A DNA stretch of 64,000 nt from Doris montereyensis (GCA_037039925.1 JAXRKP010001344.1:1-64000), one strand, 5' to 3'. Counted from the stretch's first letter, positions 46,206-59,850 are shown. The notes: generated by a model from the sequence alone, not told the origin. Made by a program: numbers and translations.

Positions 46206-46925
46206 ACTTTGAAAAATACTGGACCACTGACAAATTTTCTCAGAATTTCCATTATGTATCATTATCACTAAAAATTTCATGAACTTTCTAACCAACAACG
46301 GCATGAGTAACAACGTCTTACTTTAGCCTTACAACTACAGTTGAAGCCGATAATTGGAATACCACTAAATCGGAACAGCGACCTAATTGGAACAATTTCT
46401 CTTGGTCAGCATTCTATCTTTGAAAATCATACCCTTTAATTGGAACAGTCGTCGCTTAATTGGAGCGGAAAAATAAAGGTCATTTTCTAAAATTGAGTAA
46501 AAGGTTATATTATGAAGGCCACTCTAACGTAAAAATCCTAACACTTATAAATTAGTTGTTAACTTTAGACGGAATGTACAATAATTATAGTTACTATGCT
46601 CCCACTTGATAAGTTTGGATTGCATGTGTAGCTATATTGCACAGAGGTGTGAATCAGAGACAATGCAGGTAAGTGTCTATCACATCGGATAATCAACAAT
46701 AATGAATGGCTGGCTAGATGTTGGATTTACATGGAGGTGTAACCACACATTGAACGTGATCTTCCCAGTGAGATTCTTTGTACTGTACTTAATAAACTTC
46801 TGAAGAACCTATTTAGATACACAATGTATGTGTGCATTGAAGATTTATTTATGTGCATGTTAATTTATACAATACATACATATTACTATGTGTTTAGTGT
46901 ATCAATTGTGATCTTTGAAACACAC
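46206..46925. other. Spacer with a possible pogo-like terminus
   Basis: At about 46330 the sequence reads TA then 'cagttgaagccgataattgg', followed by several 'aattggaac' motifs to 46465, resembling a pogo-type end. No partner end was found. The rest is A/T-rich unique sequence. Confidence 0.35.
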
Positions 46926-47175
46926 TAAGGCTACGTCTCCTTATATGCGTGATGCGATGTTAAGTCGTGGCGATTGACACTTGAGATCAGTCGCGTGGAT
47001 TGGCTCCATATTTTAATATTCACTAGCAATTATCTAGTTTCACGCGATGTCTCTCAGTCGCGAGCGGCAAAAGTGTGTCTTTATGCGCAAGCAACTTTTT
47101 GTCACGTCTGGACAGACTGGTGATGGCAAGTGACGGAAATGATTGAGAAGGACAATGTATTAATTTAGTATCAAG

Positions 47176-47318
47176 ATGGATATGGCAAAGCTCTCTTCTA
47201 TGTACATGTTCATGTCCAGTAGTGTTGCTATTCTCACTGCCTACAAAAAATTAAAAACAAGATGTCATAGATATTGGGTACGTGAGATGTATCGAAGACG
47301 ACAAGAATATGGGGTTTT
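47176..47318 (+). pseudogene. Harbinger nuclease (transposase) N-terminal remnant
   Basis: Starts MDMAKLSSMYMFMSSSVAIL and continues TAYKKLKTRCHRYWVREMYR, then RRQEYGVFQH. The 'RYWVRxxxxRRxxxGxFxxL' block is the usual N-terminal signature of HARBI1-type transposases, ahead of the DDE domain. The catalytic domain is missing. After about residue 48 the frame runs into the antisense remnant of the partner gene, so the rest of the open frame to 47607 is not transposase. Confidence 0.7.
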
Positions 47319-47460
47319 TCAACATTTCCTTTTCAACACTCTTCCAAAAATTATTGATATAATCCCTGTCTCTGTGTTCTTTCATTTGTGGGTTATATAT
47401 GGCAGGCTCCCCACGAACGAGTTCAATCAAACGCTCAATTTGTTTTGTTGGTGTTTCCAC
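47311..47460 (-). pseudogene. MADF-domain (Myb/SANT-like) partner protein remnant
   Basis: The minus-strand frame METPTKQIERLIELVRGEPA continues IYNPQMKEHRDRDYINNFWK and SVEKEMLK. This is the N-terminal pattern of MADF DNA-binding domains (leucine-rich helix 1, 'P.(I/L)Y(D/N)', 'RD...W..(I/V)'). PIF/Harbinger elements encode such a DNA-binding partner beside the nuclease. Only about 50 residues survive, ending where the nuclease remnant begins. Confidence 0.7.
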
Positions 47461-47715
47461 CGTGTTTCAAAATGGGCCTTCCCAACACTACACACAACAC
47501 ACTCGGGCCATGTGTCCCACGCAAGAAATTTTGACCAATGGTTATGCTTTAAATCAGTCACACCTCCAGTCGGTCGCGAGCGACTGGTTCCCCTAATCGC
47601 TACATGACTCCATCGCTCCGAGCGACTTGATGTCGCGCCGCGCATAAGGAGACAGCTTCTTATAAAATTGATTTTGGCGCGAAATTAGTCATGCACATAA
47701 GGAGACATAGCCTAA

Positions 47716-47781
47716 GGGGAAAATGAATATATGTGCAACCGCCAATAATATAATAAGTAGCACACTGCATCTAGAAGAAAG

Positions 47782-47812
<31 letters not shown>

Positions 47813-48225
47813 TGTACCGTATATCATTATCATGTACACATGTATAACAAATAATGTATGGATTGAACCTAGATAATCTAGATCTACATTTAGATCTAGT
47901 GATGAGAAAAATGGCAAATCTATCACCATCTCTTACCCCAAACCTCCCCCACTTCCTCCCATCACACCTCTACCCTTGCCCCATCCCCCCCCCATCAGAG
48001 GCAAGATTAGGTCTCTCTAACCATTGAAGTGGCATTAACTGTTTACAGTGGAACCTCTGTAATCGAAATCTAGATCTAGTGAGATAATCGCACTTAGCAC
48101 AGCCAAATCCAGTTTATGCTCGATACTGGCGTGGTCCCGATATCCCTCTATCATGCTCTTCGATCGACAGAATGTCGTGCGACGTGCTATGAAAGACCTC
48201 TCACTTTTACATGTGTTGTTCTCTA
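47716..48225. other. Spacer with (AT)n and AGATCT motifs
   Basis: (AT)n at 47785-47811, 'tagatctagatctacattta' at 47872, and a C-rich tract near 47935-47995. 'tacagtggaacctctgtaat' at 48046 resembles a pogo-type end without a partner. Confidence 0.4.
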
Positions 48226-48229
48226 GTCG

Positions 48230-48500
48230 TAAAGCCCTATTATTACTCCCACATTAGCACCGCTGACCATAGACGCCATAGTAAATGAAGTGAAAAATAC
48301 ACTTCAGCGGTGCAAAGTGGAGTAATAATAGGACGACAACTTGGGCAAAGCAAGCGGGGCTAAAGTTGCCTTTTTATTACTCCCACATGTGTGTTCTCCA
48401 GTCATCGCCCTATTATAACTCCCACTTCAGCACCCCACCAATGGTAGGAAATACACGGGCGAGCGGTGCTAAAACGGGAGTAATAATAGGGCAACGAATG
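48230..48500. mobile_element. Two tandem hairpin MITEs
   Basis: Hairpin 1: 'ccctattattactcccacat' (48236) pairs with 'gtggagtaataatagga' (ending at about 48333). Hairpin 2: 'gccctattataactcccact' (48407) pairs with 'cgggagtaataatagggc' (ending at about 48493). Both also share inner 'cagcggtgc'/'gcaccgctg'-type arms. They are two copies of one family about 170 bases apart. Confidence 0.7.
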
Positions 48501-49075
48501 ACTTGGGAAGACGACTTGAAAACACAAGAGCGGGGCTTTCGTTGTTTTGTTTTGTTTGTTTTTATGCAGGAGAGCAAGACCCCTGAACCCCCACATTTTT
48601 GTCAAGAAGAGGATAAAACTGAGAAACAGAACCAGTAAGGAGTTAAAATAATAATATTATTTATTATTATTCCCCGTCATCAGGAAACAAGAATTGCGTT
48701 GATAAGCTATTTTGAAGAAGGCAGACACAAAGGAGTATCTATATATATTCAAATATCGACATACGAACACTTTTTTAAATGCAAAACAACCTCCACCACA
48801 CCCTCCTCAAAATAAGCTAAGGAAATCTCATAAAAGAAAATGTATCCTCAAGTCTCATTCCTGGAATTAGGTTGGGATGAGATGGGACCACAGAACAGAG
48901 ATGATGTAGGGGTAGGCCTGTGGAGTGGCGAGATTGAGGAGAGAGAGCACCACCAAGTGTCCAACAGTCATGTCAATATTTCATTTTTCAGACTCAGCCA
49001 CGGAGACGTGTGATCAGTGAGAAGTGAGAGGAGGGGGAATCAGTAGGATAGCCTATGGTCAGTTGGCCTGAGTCG

Positions 49076-49134
<59 letters not shown>

Positions 49135-49385
49135 TTAAATTGTAGACGAGTTGTTAAGGGTCTAAATCTAGACCTATCCAAGATGCAAGATTTAATTTAG
49201 ATCTAGATCTAGATCTATATATCATTTAACACATACACCAGTAAATAAATAAACAATACCACCACTTTAGATCTATTACTTGCCTTGATTCATAAAGTTC
49301 AGTTTACCACAAATGAGGTCGCCGCCCCAAATCAACTTCCTTACAATTGTCGATACTTCATACAGGAAAGAGTTCCGCCTCCGAA
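48500..49385. other. Spacer with (GA)n and AGATCT motifs
   Basis: A (GA)n run at 49078-49131 and an AGATCT run at 49199-49218. No gene recognised. Confidence 0.4.
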
Positions 49386-49399
49386 CGCCAAGAAACCGA

Positions 49400-49985
49400 C
49401 AGGAAACAACGATAATTTTTCTTCTTTTCTTCTCTCTATAATATGAAACAGGAAAGGTCTCTCATGGCAAAGTACATGCAAAAAATTACAACATCGACAT
49501 ACTGGGACTCAGCGAGATCAAATGCAACCAGAATGGACAGAGAAGACTATCAACAGAAAAACATCCAGGCATAATGGAGAGAGAATGAAGGATTGTTGTG
49601 CCAATAACAGTTATAATGTTATAGCGGGAAGTATAAAAGAGGATACACAAAGTAACCTGGATATTGCCAGACCACACAACTGAAAACCAGATAGATCACA
49701 TGTGCATTTCAAAAACGTTCAGAAGGTCACTAGAAGATGTGAGAGCTACAGAAAGTCCATATCATCATCTAATAAAATCAAGCTCAGACTCAAAAGAAGA
49801 ATTCAAAAATCTGAAAGTGAAGAAAGAGGATCTAAAACGATACACAGTTACTTGGGAGCAAAACAACCCAAAAGATGTTCAAATTGACATTACAAAACAG
49901 ATTCCAGGCCCTGACAGAATTAATCGAAGAAGAGAACAAAGGAATATAGAACCACCCGGAAAGAAGAGATTGATTTAGAGAAATG
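49400..49985 (+). mobile_element. LINE family 2, endonuclease fragment
   Basis: In a broken frame: SHGKVHAKNYNIDILGLSE and IKCNQNGQRRLSTEKHPGI, the 'DILGLSE.R' region of AP-type endonucleases. It is followed by a degraded linker (STKHHLIKSS-like, then charged Lys/Glu-rich sequence to 49975). It likely belongs to the same element as 50584-51075 and 52640-53530, split by later insertions. Confidence 0.65.
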
Positions 49986-50029
49986 GCAGCACAAGGAATG
50001 GATAACAAAGGTGTGCTTTTTCTTTGAAG

Positions 50030-50080
50030 TAACCCTGTCCACCGTGGCGATGATCTCAGGGTTCATAGCTGACTAATGTT
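50030..50080 (+). repeat. Dispersed repeat family D, short copy
   Basis: 'gaagtaaccctgtccaccgt' and 'ggcgatgatctcagggttca'. The left boundary abuts the LINE endonuclease fragment. Confidence 0.45.
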
Positions 50081-50109
50081 ACTGACAACTGTCCAGGCAG
50101 AACATACAT

Positions 50110-50510
50110 CACTTTAAAAATCCAAAGCTTCCGTAAAATGTGTAAATATTATAAAGATATAGTCATTGTGTTAAAAAATTATAAGTATTTAGTTTTCCAG
50201 ATCTGTCGATACACTCCAATTTCTTTCAGAAACGCAAAAATAGTTTCTAGATATTTTTTTCTGAAAGAGTTTAAATGCTTCCCTCTGAATAATATCTCAT
50301 TTGTATATCGATCAGATCAGAGCACTCTATTAAAACATGTTTAATAGTAAAAAGGCAATCACAGGAGTGACAGAAAGGCTGGTCATCATGGGTCAACGGG
50401 AAACCTTGTGAGAGCCATAAAGGATTAATATGTAGGCGGCTTAACACGCTCTCTTCTGTGACCACTTCATGAAACTTGTTATTAACTTCTTGGTCCCGAT
50501 CCTCCTGCCA
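50110..50510 (-). mobile_element. LINE 3' end, antisense (jockey-type C-terminus)
   Basis: Minus-strand frame: VVTEESVLSRLHINPLWLSQ, GFPLTHDDQPFCHSCDCLFT and IKHVLIECSDL. The C-x2-C-x7-H-x4-C arrangement after an 'LxRLHIxxxxLTH' stretch is the zinc-binding C-terminal region found after the RT/RNase H part of jockey-like and related LINEs. It is inserted against the orientation of LINE family 2. Confidence 0.7.
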
Positions 50511-50583
50511 GTTTTGTTAATATTATTATTTATTAAAAGCTTCAATTCTGCATAATCAAGTAAAGGAAACAAGTGACTAAATA

Positions 50584-51075
50584 ATGCAGAGGAATGAGAA
50601 CAAAACAAAACTCAATGCAAGCAGGACTCATCAGATCAAAGCAGCCGTACAAGAAGAAAACACAAAGGTCAACAAAGAGGTCAAGCGTTGTGTAAAAGTT
50701 GACAAACGAAAGCCCATGGAGGAGATATCATTGAAAGAGTGGTCCCTCTTTGCCCAATGTAATTCAGTGGAGCCGACCCGATCGCCGTTGGACGGGTTAA
50801 GCCGCAGGGACTCACAACTGGCCCCGAACCAGCTGAGGCCGTGAGCTTTGGAGTTTCAGTTCCAAGGGTTCTGAACAGAGCTTAAACGTAACCCACCTCG
50901 GCTGCCAAGGGGTCTACATCAGGTCAGGCTTACCGGCGAAGGATAGAAATTGGAAAACGTTGCAAGAGAAAAAGGAACAATCAATAAACGAAATTGCAAA
51001 CACCATCCGAAAGCTGACAAATGGAAAAGCAGACTTAAGGTACATCAGCTTCAATTTCACATAAACTGTTCAAGA
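50584..51075 (+). mobile_element. LINE family 2, linker before the reverse transcriptase
   Basis: SRTHQIKAAVQEENTKVNKE and VKRCVKVDKRKPMEEIS match the Lys/Arg-rich linker of endonuclease-RT LINEs. Near 50965-51070, INEIANTIRKLTNGKA corresponds to the '(I)..AI..LKNGKAPGPD' start of the RT region, here degraded. GC-rich sequence at 50750-50935 is unexplained. Confidence 0.6.
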
Positions 51076-51179
51076 AGATTTTGACCGCAGAGGAATTCCT
51101 TAATACTGGAAGGAAGGGGTGGTGAAGGGTCATGGATAGTGATAGTGTGTATACCGGCTATGGAAGTATCTCCAGAGAA

Positions 51180-52660
51180 AATTATAAGAATTGGTGTAAG
51201 ACGTTCATAACATCAAGGTCGATTGTGCCCAATCTTATTATAAACTGATTCTTTACTGACTTCCTAAACTCAGACCTGCCGGTGTATGACATGCGATTGT
51301 ACACTTTCAGGTAATGGGCTCTTCGATGTCCTGGGCCATTCAAATGCAGAGGCACCGACTTGCTTTCGCAGTTTTCAATGTCTCTCCGGTGATTGGCAGA
51401 GAGTTGCAAGCCATTTTCTCCGATGTAGGTCATTCTACTTCGATTGCAGCGAAGAGCATATTAAATGACATTACGAGAGGCGCAGGAGAATTGTTGCTCC
51501 TTCACTGTCCAAGTCTTTCTAAGAAACGGAATGGTTGTGGAATCGTCTACAAAGTGGCATGTCTTGCAATTAGGGCGTTCACAGCGGATGGTACCCGACA
51601 GCGAGGAGTCGGTAGAGGCGACTGTGCACAAGAAAGAATCCTGAACGTTTGCGTGTCTATTGAAGGCAATAAGCGGAAAGAATGGGGAAACACAATCATA
51701 ATCTCGTCACTGCCGTGTAAGAATGGTACGGTTTTTGGGGGTTTTTTTGCGGACGATAGTATTGATGACACGGTGTGTATGCGGGTGGTATGGGGGAGGG
51801 GGTAAGGTATGCGTTTGATCTTTTTTCTTCCTACGATGTTCAGGGCGCCTTTACGGGGTACAATTTTAGCTCTCTGGGAGGCTTGACAAATGATTGTCCT
51901 AAGGTAGCCTCTGCGTAGGAAGAAATTAAACATCTTATGCGCCTCCTATGTCAACATGTGCTCAGCAGAACAGATGAGTCTGAGGCGGAGATTGAGAGAA
52001 ATAATATGGAATTTCATTTTACAGCGTGGTGCGTAAGAGGATGTGTAGCGGAAATAGCTATGACCCTCTGTATCTTTGTAAAATGTGGTAGTAGCAAGGT
52101 CATGTTTGAAGAGAAACGGTGATGTCTAAGAAGTTAACAGTCGATGTAGATTGGGTAAAAGTGAACCTGATAGGCTTACATAAATGGTTGGTGAAGCCAA
52201 AGAAAGGGTCCAAATCAAGACATGGTCATAGCACTAAACCCATCATCATTATACCTTTATAAAGGAGACCAGGTACGCTTGGAGTGATATATGCTCAAGA
52301 TAACCCATAAAGAGGCAAGCGTATGAAAGTTCCACATTGTGCCCATGGCAAACGCTAATTTGCTAATTTGAAACAAACATGCTATTGAATTAAAAAAGAA
52401 TTGAGATTTGACACGAATTCTGCCAAACGGAGAAGGGTAGTTAGTAGTGTCGATTGTCTGGTCAGATCGCTGGACAAGGAAGAACTTATGGTTCGAAGGC
52501 CCATGGAATGGAGTATGGATGCGTAGATGGAGACAACATCCACGAGGACGAGACGTCTAGGGGCTGTAAACGATAATACTATCACAGAAAGCAATGGCTT
52601 GGTTGGTATTCTTGATGAACGAAGGAAAAGCTTGGACAAGAAGGCTTCTCAACATCCACT
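51180..52660 (-). mobile_element. Penelope-like element, antisense, decayed
   Basis: Read on the minus strand from 52640: a reverse-transcriptase block with LVLVDVVSIYASILHSMGL (the 'DVVSLYTxIP' motif) and LLRLAEFVSNLNSF; a degraded middle; then MFNFFLRRGYLRT, RIPYPLPHTTRIHTVSSIL (51933-51750); a cysteine motif CERPNCKTCHFVDDS; and finally MTYIGENGLQLSANHRRDIE at 51433, followed by a SVPLHLNGPGHR stretch. 'YIGExG' followed by a conserved His-containing loop is the GIY-YIG endonuclease that Penelope-like retroelements carry after their RT. Many frameshifts and stops; it is not active. It probably inserted into LINE family 2. Confidence 0.75.
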
Positions 52661-53530
52661 GGCCAGATACAATAACAAATGAAGACCTCTGTGGAAAACA
52701 AAACAGTACATAGAGCTAGGAATCAAAATAAGAAGATATTGCACTGTTGTCCTATACACAACAGCACATGAAAGAGAAGACACGAGTACTAGTGAACAAT
52801 TCGCTTAATATAGGTTTCAAAGTCCACCTTAGTAAGACAGAAATGTTGAAGATAAATACCAACAGCCACGAAACCATCTAGATGGACAAGTCACCAATAC
52901 AGCAAGTGACTTCCTTCACATACCTAGGAAGCAGCATAGACGAAAACAGGTGGAACAGAGCTGCATTTAAGAGAAGGATAGGAAATGCCCGAGGAACATT
53001 CAAACAAATCCAAAAGGGTGGAGATCAGGAAACATACGGACAGCCACAAAGATTATGATTTTCAATACGAGTGTCAAGAGTATCCTTCTATACGGAGCGG
53101 AAACTTGAAAAACTAAAAAAAAGAAACGATCAATAAGCCGCAGTCATTCGTCAACAACTGCCTAAGAAAGATTCTCGAGATCCACTGGCCAGATAAAATA
53201 AGAAATGAAAACCTCTGGAGGAAAACAAAACAACAGCATATTGATATAGAGCTGGAAGTCAAAAAGAAGAAGATGGATATGTATCGGGCACACTATGAGG
53301 AAGCCAGCAACTAACATGACAAGGCAAAGCTTTAAGTGGAAGCCGCAGAGAAAACGAAGAAGAGGTAGACCAAGATCCACATGGAGAAGAGATGGATCTG
53401 TACCTGAAAAGGATGGGGCGTAGTTGGACACAGGTGAGTACAATATAGCAGAGTATAGAGGAAGATGGAGGGCTCTACTTGGTGGCAAACACCCACAACC
53501 AGGGTGGAACAGCTGATAATGATGAGTATA
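52640..53530 (+). mobile_element. LINE family 2, reverse-transcriptase C-terminal part
   Basis: An open stretch at 52741-52878 reads ALLSYTQQHMKEKTRVLVNN, then SLNIGFKVHLSKTEMLKIN, the region after motif C. Then FTYLGSSIDENRWNRAAFKR, KIMIFNTSVKSILLYGAET (53054-53110), IHWPDKIRNENLWRKTKQ (53176), MDMYRAHYEEASN-like sequence and RKRRRGRPRSTWRRD (53350). A second, shorter copy of the 'IHWPDTITNEDLWKTKQ' block lies at 52655, before the 52741 block, so the order is duplicated. Confidence 0.75.
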
Positions 53531-53613
53531 GGGAGGGAGTGGGCATCTAGATCTACCACCTAACTTCATGTGTCCAACTGATAGAATCCAATTTCAATCA
53601 ATAGTATATCGAT

Positions 53614-53616
<3 letters not shown>

Positions 53617-53682
<66 letters not shown>
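53617..53682. repeat. (AT)n microsatellite
   Basis: A pure TA run of about 65 bases between the LINE end and the Ty3/gypsy fragment. Confidence 0.95.
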
Positions 53683-53683
<1 letters not shown>

Positions 53684-53694
53684 AACAAATTAAA

Positions 53695-54480
53695 GACGGA
53701 AAGCTCTAAGAGATAACTTGATGCTGACACAATTCATCTTTGAATGACGAAACGACGAATTGACTGCAAAGCAAACATCTGAATTTGAGTCAGACACAGC
53801 GTGCGCATTATATAAAAAAAAACTAAGACAAAATAAGACAGACAAAACATAGAAGACAACTACGTCGACTTGTAGGAATTGTGGAGGACATGTTTCCCAC
53901 ACAAATCAGTTTGCCGTGCGATGGGGAAAACATGCCACATTTATTGTCATAAGCCAAATCATTTTGCCTCTGCGTGCGGATCGCAGTGAAATAAAACAAT
54001 AGTAAGACAAGTAAGAGATAAACACAGATCCCAAACAGATGGAATGGATTCGAACTCTGGCTATGAAGAAGTTTAAACTTAAATCTGACCCAAGAGGACA
54101 AAAACAAACAAAACCCAAAAACCAAAACGTTAAGATAGAAATAAAAGGTTCTGATACCTTGGAATTTTGCAACAAGACGGGAGTCTCTGTTCATATCATT
54201 TCTGCTAGCAGTTATGAACAGATTTCTAATGAGGTACATACCAAAGTTAAGACCCCAGTTCTACCAGAATCTATAGCACAGAGGACCTTGATGTTACTGG
54301 CTGTTTTACTTCTGAGGCCAGACATAAGTATCACAAAACAGAAGCAGTATTTTACGTAATTAGAACATATTATGGGAACTTGCTCTCTGCAAAGACGTCA
54401 GAAGAACTGAAATTGCTTTGTTTCCTCAAAAAAATATAATTCCGACAAAAGTATATGATGGAATTGGTAAAGGCTAGAAG
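53695..54480 (+). mobile_element. Ty3/gypsy gag-protease fragment
   Basis: Reads a gag end (ALRDNLMLTQFIFE, then Lys-rich sequence) and two zinc-knuckle-like blocks, STCRNCGGHVSHTNQ (53867) and, in another frame, GKTCHIYCHKPNHFASACG (53922). An aspartic-protease region follows, around the 'TGVSVHIISASSYEQI' segment (54179): the usual active site is DTGAS, and here Asp is missing. A downstream SAKTSEELKLLCF block corresponds to the start of the pol linker. No RT, integrase or LTRs follow. Frameshifts and stops show an old remnant. Confidence 0.7.
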
Positions 54481-54484
54481 ATAT

Positions 54485-54960
54485 AGATTTTAGATATTCA
54501 ATGATTCATTACGATTGTTACAAAACTATTACATTGTAACACAAACTATAACACTATAACTATAACTAAGATAAAATGGTATTGGTGGCACAAGAAAGAA
54601 CAATGTAGGCGTTGCCTTTGACGATTGCTATTGAGATTGCATTATTTTACCGCCTATGCAATTATATAGCAAAATAACAGAGTTTTATTTCAAAATAAGA
54701 TTATTATTATCATTTTAACCAGTATTTTGCTTTTTTATGATTATTATGAGCTGTCGCCAGTCGTGGTGCCTGGGTAAGTTTATTATTTTCTAAATTTAAT
54801 TCTTGTGAAATATATCCTGCGCTTTTCGATTGAATATTAGATACAATACACAACCATTGTTGGTTTGTTTTTGCTTTGCATTTTACATACAAACGAAATC
54901 GATGACATCGAAGCCCTATGGCTGAGAACCTACATCTCTTTCACCACCCACCCCCACCCC
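54485..54960. other. Spacer, nothing recognised
   Basis: A/T-rich with 'aactataacactataactat' microrepeats near 54540. Confidence 0.4.
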
Positions 54961-54972
54961 CCCCCTTCGTTC

Positions 54973-55635
<663 letters not shown>

Positions 55636-55667
55636 CCTTCCCTTATCTGTCCCTTTCTTTCTCTTTG

Positions 55668-55712
55668 AGTGTGTGTGTGTGTGTGTGTGTATGTGTGTGC
55701 ATACGTATGCGT
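55668..55712. repeat. (GT)n microsatellite
   Basis: Imperfect GT run ending in GCATACG variants. Confidence 0.85.
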
Positions 55713-55804
55713 GTGTCGAGATATACTAACTTTTTTGGGTAGAGTGCGTTTTTAGGGCCTATCGTGAGGCCGCTTGTCACCGAAAGGTTCCATAAATCAT
55801 ATAC

Positions 55805-56060
55805 CCTATATAGCCAGTCATGAGGAGGCTACATGTATTAATACACAGTCATTTAGCAGTAGAGCACACCGAACCCGAAGGCCACACAGGGCTGAACAGG
55901 GCTAATCACAACGACACCGGTTCAAGCCCCCACCGCTGCCACGATGGTGTTTTTTCCCCACAACATTTTACTCTTAGAAAGGGTAATTCACTCTATCTTT
56001 CTTCGCTTGGCTCAGATGTGAATGAGTACCCAGATATAGGTAGAGAACGATATTGTCAGA
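55805..56060 (+). repeat. SINE family C copy
   Basis: tRNA-like head with 'gcagtagagcacaccgaacc' and B box 'ggttcaagccc' (55919-55929), body 'gatggtgttttttccccaca', 'gggtaattcactctat', 'tgtgaatgagtacccagata'. The same order occurs in reverse at 63178-63375. Confidence 0.75.
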
Positions 56061-58178
<2,118 letters not shown>

Positions 58179-58355
58179 CAAAAGTTTGCAAAAGCAAAAG
58201 CAAAATTAAATACAGCGTAGTCCCAACACCCTTTGGGAATAAGAAAAAATAGTATTTGTAATATTATCTTATAAATGAACAAAAATATGAATATTATAAT
58301 GAGACCATTTTTGCTTGTAGGCCCTAACTATGTAGACCAAGATGTTGTTCTAATG

Positions 58356-58622
58356 ATTTGATTTGATTTACCCACATCCAGAACTAAAGTCATCTCGGGG
58401 GTTTTGGTAGGATTTTTATTTTGCCCGGATTTCCTAGTAAACAGCAAAGAGATCTTTAACTTGCACAGTGTTGTGATCTGCACATGGGATCTCCTTTTTA
58501 TCTTCCTTCTCTGATACACCTACCTGGACCAGGGGGATAGATTTTGTTTGAAAAAAATTGAGAAAATTTTTCAACTGTCGGCGGGGCTCAAACGCCGCAC
58601 CTTTTGGACTATCAGTCCCCCT
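58356..58622 (-). repeat. SINE family A copy
   Basis: Minus-strand copy: 'tgatttgatttacccacatc', 'aagagatctttaacttgcac', 'acctacctggaccaggggga', 'cggcggggctcaaacgccgc', ending at 'ggactatcagtccccctt'. Confidence 0.9.
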
Positions 58623-58699
58623 TAGTTGTTATTTCTTATTTTTCTTCATAATAACTGACCAACTCAATTCTTGAGCAGCGCACATGTTTTGATTGAACC

Positions 58700-59845
58700 A
58701 AAAACTCTCTTTCTTTCTTTATCAGCTCCCATTCTACCTTCCGGTGTATGGGTTTTAGATGCCCGAAATGATCTTTTCTCCATGCTGCCCTGTCCTGACA
58801 TTTTCTGTTTCCTTCCGCGAAAGTTGAAGTGCTTCGCATTAATGCCTCTTTATATCTTCTTCCTACTTTCTCCGAGGTCTGCCTTTTGGTCTTTTACCTT
58901 GAGTTTTAGCACTTATACTGATTTAGCTATTCTATTGTCATTCATTCAGTTAACATGCCCAAACCATCTCAGTTGATTCATTTCTATCTTAGTTTTTATG
59001 CTATCTGCTTTCTGTTTGATTTCTTATTGTTGTGTTTCTGATTTTGACTCTTTTAGTTTTTACTACTCTTCTTAGATATTTCATTTCGGCTGCCTGCACT
59101 CTACTGTATTCCCCTCTGTCTAAGGTCCAGGTTTCACTGCCATAGAGGAGAGTAGGGACAATAAACTATTGTTGTATACTGCCATTTGGTTTTTGTTGAC
59201 AATTCTTGTTTACCTACAAATCCCTTTCCTAGAGGGTTATATATTGCACTTGCCTTTTGGATTCTCTGGCTGATTTCTTCTCTTAGTTTTCCCTCTCAGT
59301 TAATCATTACTCCTAGTAATTGTAGCTTTGAACTTGTTCTAAAATCTCCCTGCCTAATTTAAGATTTTGTGTTTTAGCTTCCCTAGTTACTAGCATTGTT
59401 TTGATTTTCTTTGCATTTACTCTCATTCCTCTGTTATTTAATTCATTATTCAATATGTTGATATTTAACTAGAGGTCCCTTTCTGATTTTCCAAAAGAAC
59501 TAAATCATCAGCAAATGAAAGCATTGATACATTTACTGGTTTGAGCTTCCACATAGCTATATTTCATTTTCTTCATTTTTGAGGATGTCTTTACGACTGA
59601 ATCCATAAATATGATAAACAAAAGAGGACTGAGGATACAACCCTGTCTTACTCCTATATCTACATCAAATTCTTCAGATACATTTCCAGCTAATCGCACT
59701 GCACATGTTGGTTTATTGTGAAAACTTTTAATGGCTTCTATTAAATTTTGCTCTACGTTGTGTTCTTTTAAGGAATGCCATAGTTTGTCCCTCCTCACAG
59801 TGTCAAATGCCTTTTCTAAGTCAATAAAAGTCATTCAAGACATGC
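58700..59845 (-). mobile_element. LINE family 1, antisense, internal deletion
   Basis: The minus-strand frame from 59834 reads MTFIDLEKAFDTVRRDKLWH, VDIGVRQGCILSPLLFIIFM (motif B), then 'FADDLVLF'-type sequence across a frameshift near 59505, and C-terminal parts to the (GAAA)n-type tail at about 58705-58715. Its RT start is joined directly to the 5' monomers at 59851, so the whole endonuclease region has been deleted. Confidence 0.85.
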
Positions 59846-59850
59846 ATGCA

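Larger units (their letters stand above)
46929..47712. mobile_element. PIF/Harbinger element, internally deleted
   Basis: TIRs: left 'ggctacgtctccttatatgc' (46929), right in reverse complement 'ggctatgtctccttatgtgc' (47712). It is flanked by the 3-bp duplication TAA (46926-46928 and 47713-47715), as expected for PIF/Harbinger. Extra 'ctccttatgcgc'-type copies and GC-rich 'gtcgcgagcgac' palindromes lie just inside. It carries remnants of both proteins typical of the superfamily (next two entries). Total 784 bases; autonomous relatives are usually several kilobases. Confidence 0.85.

Noticed and set aside
47320..47607. C-terminal part of the 143-residue Harbinger frame as transposase
   Set aside because: From about 47320 it is antisense to the MADF remnant and to the element's subterminal repeats.
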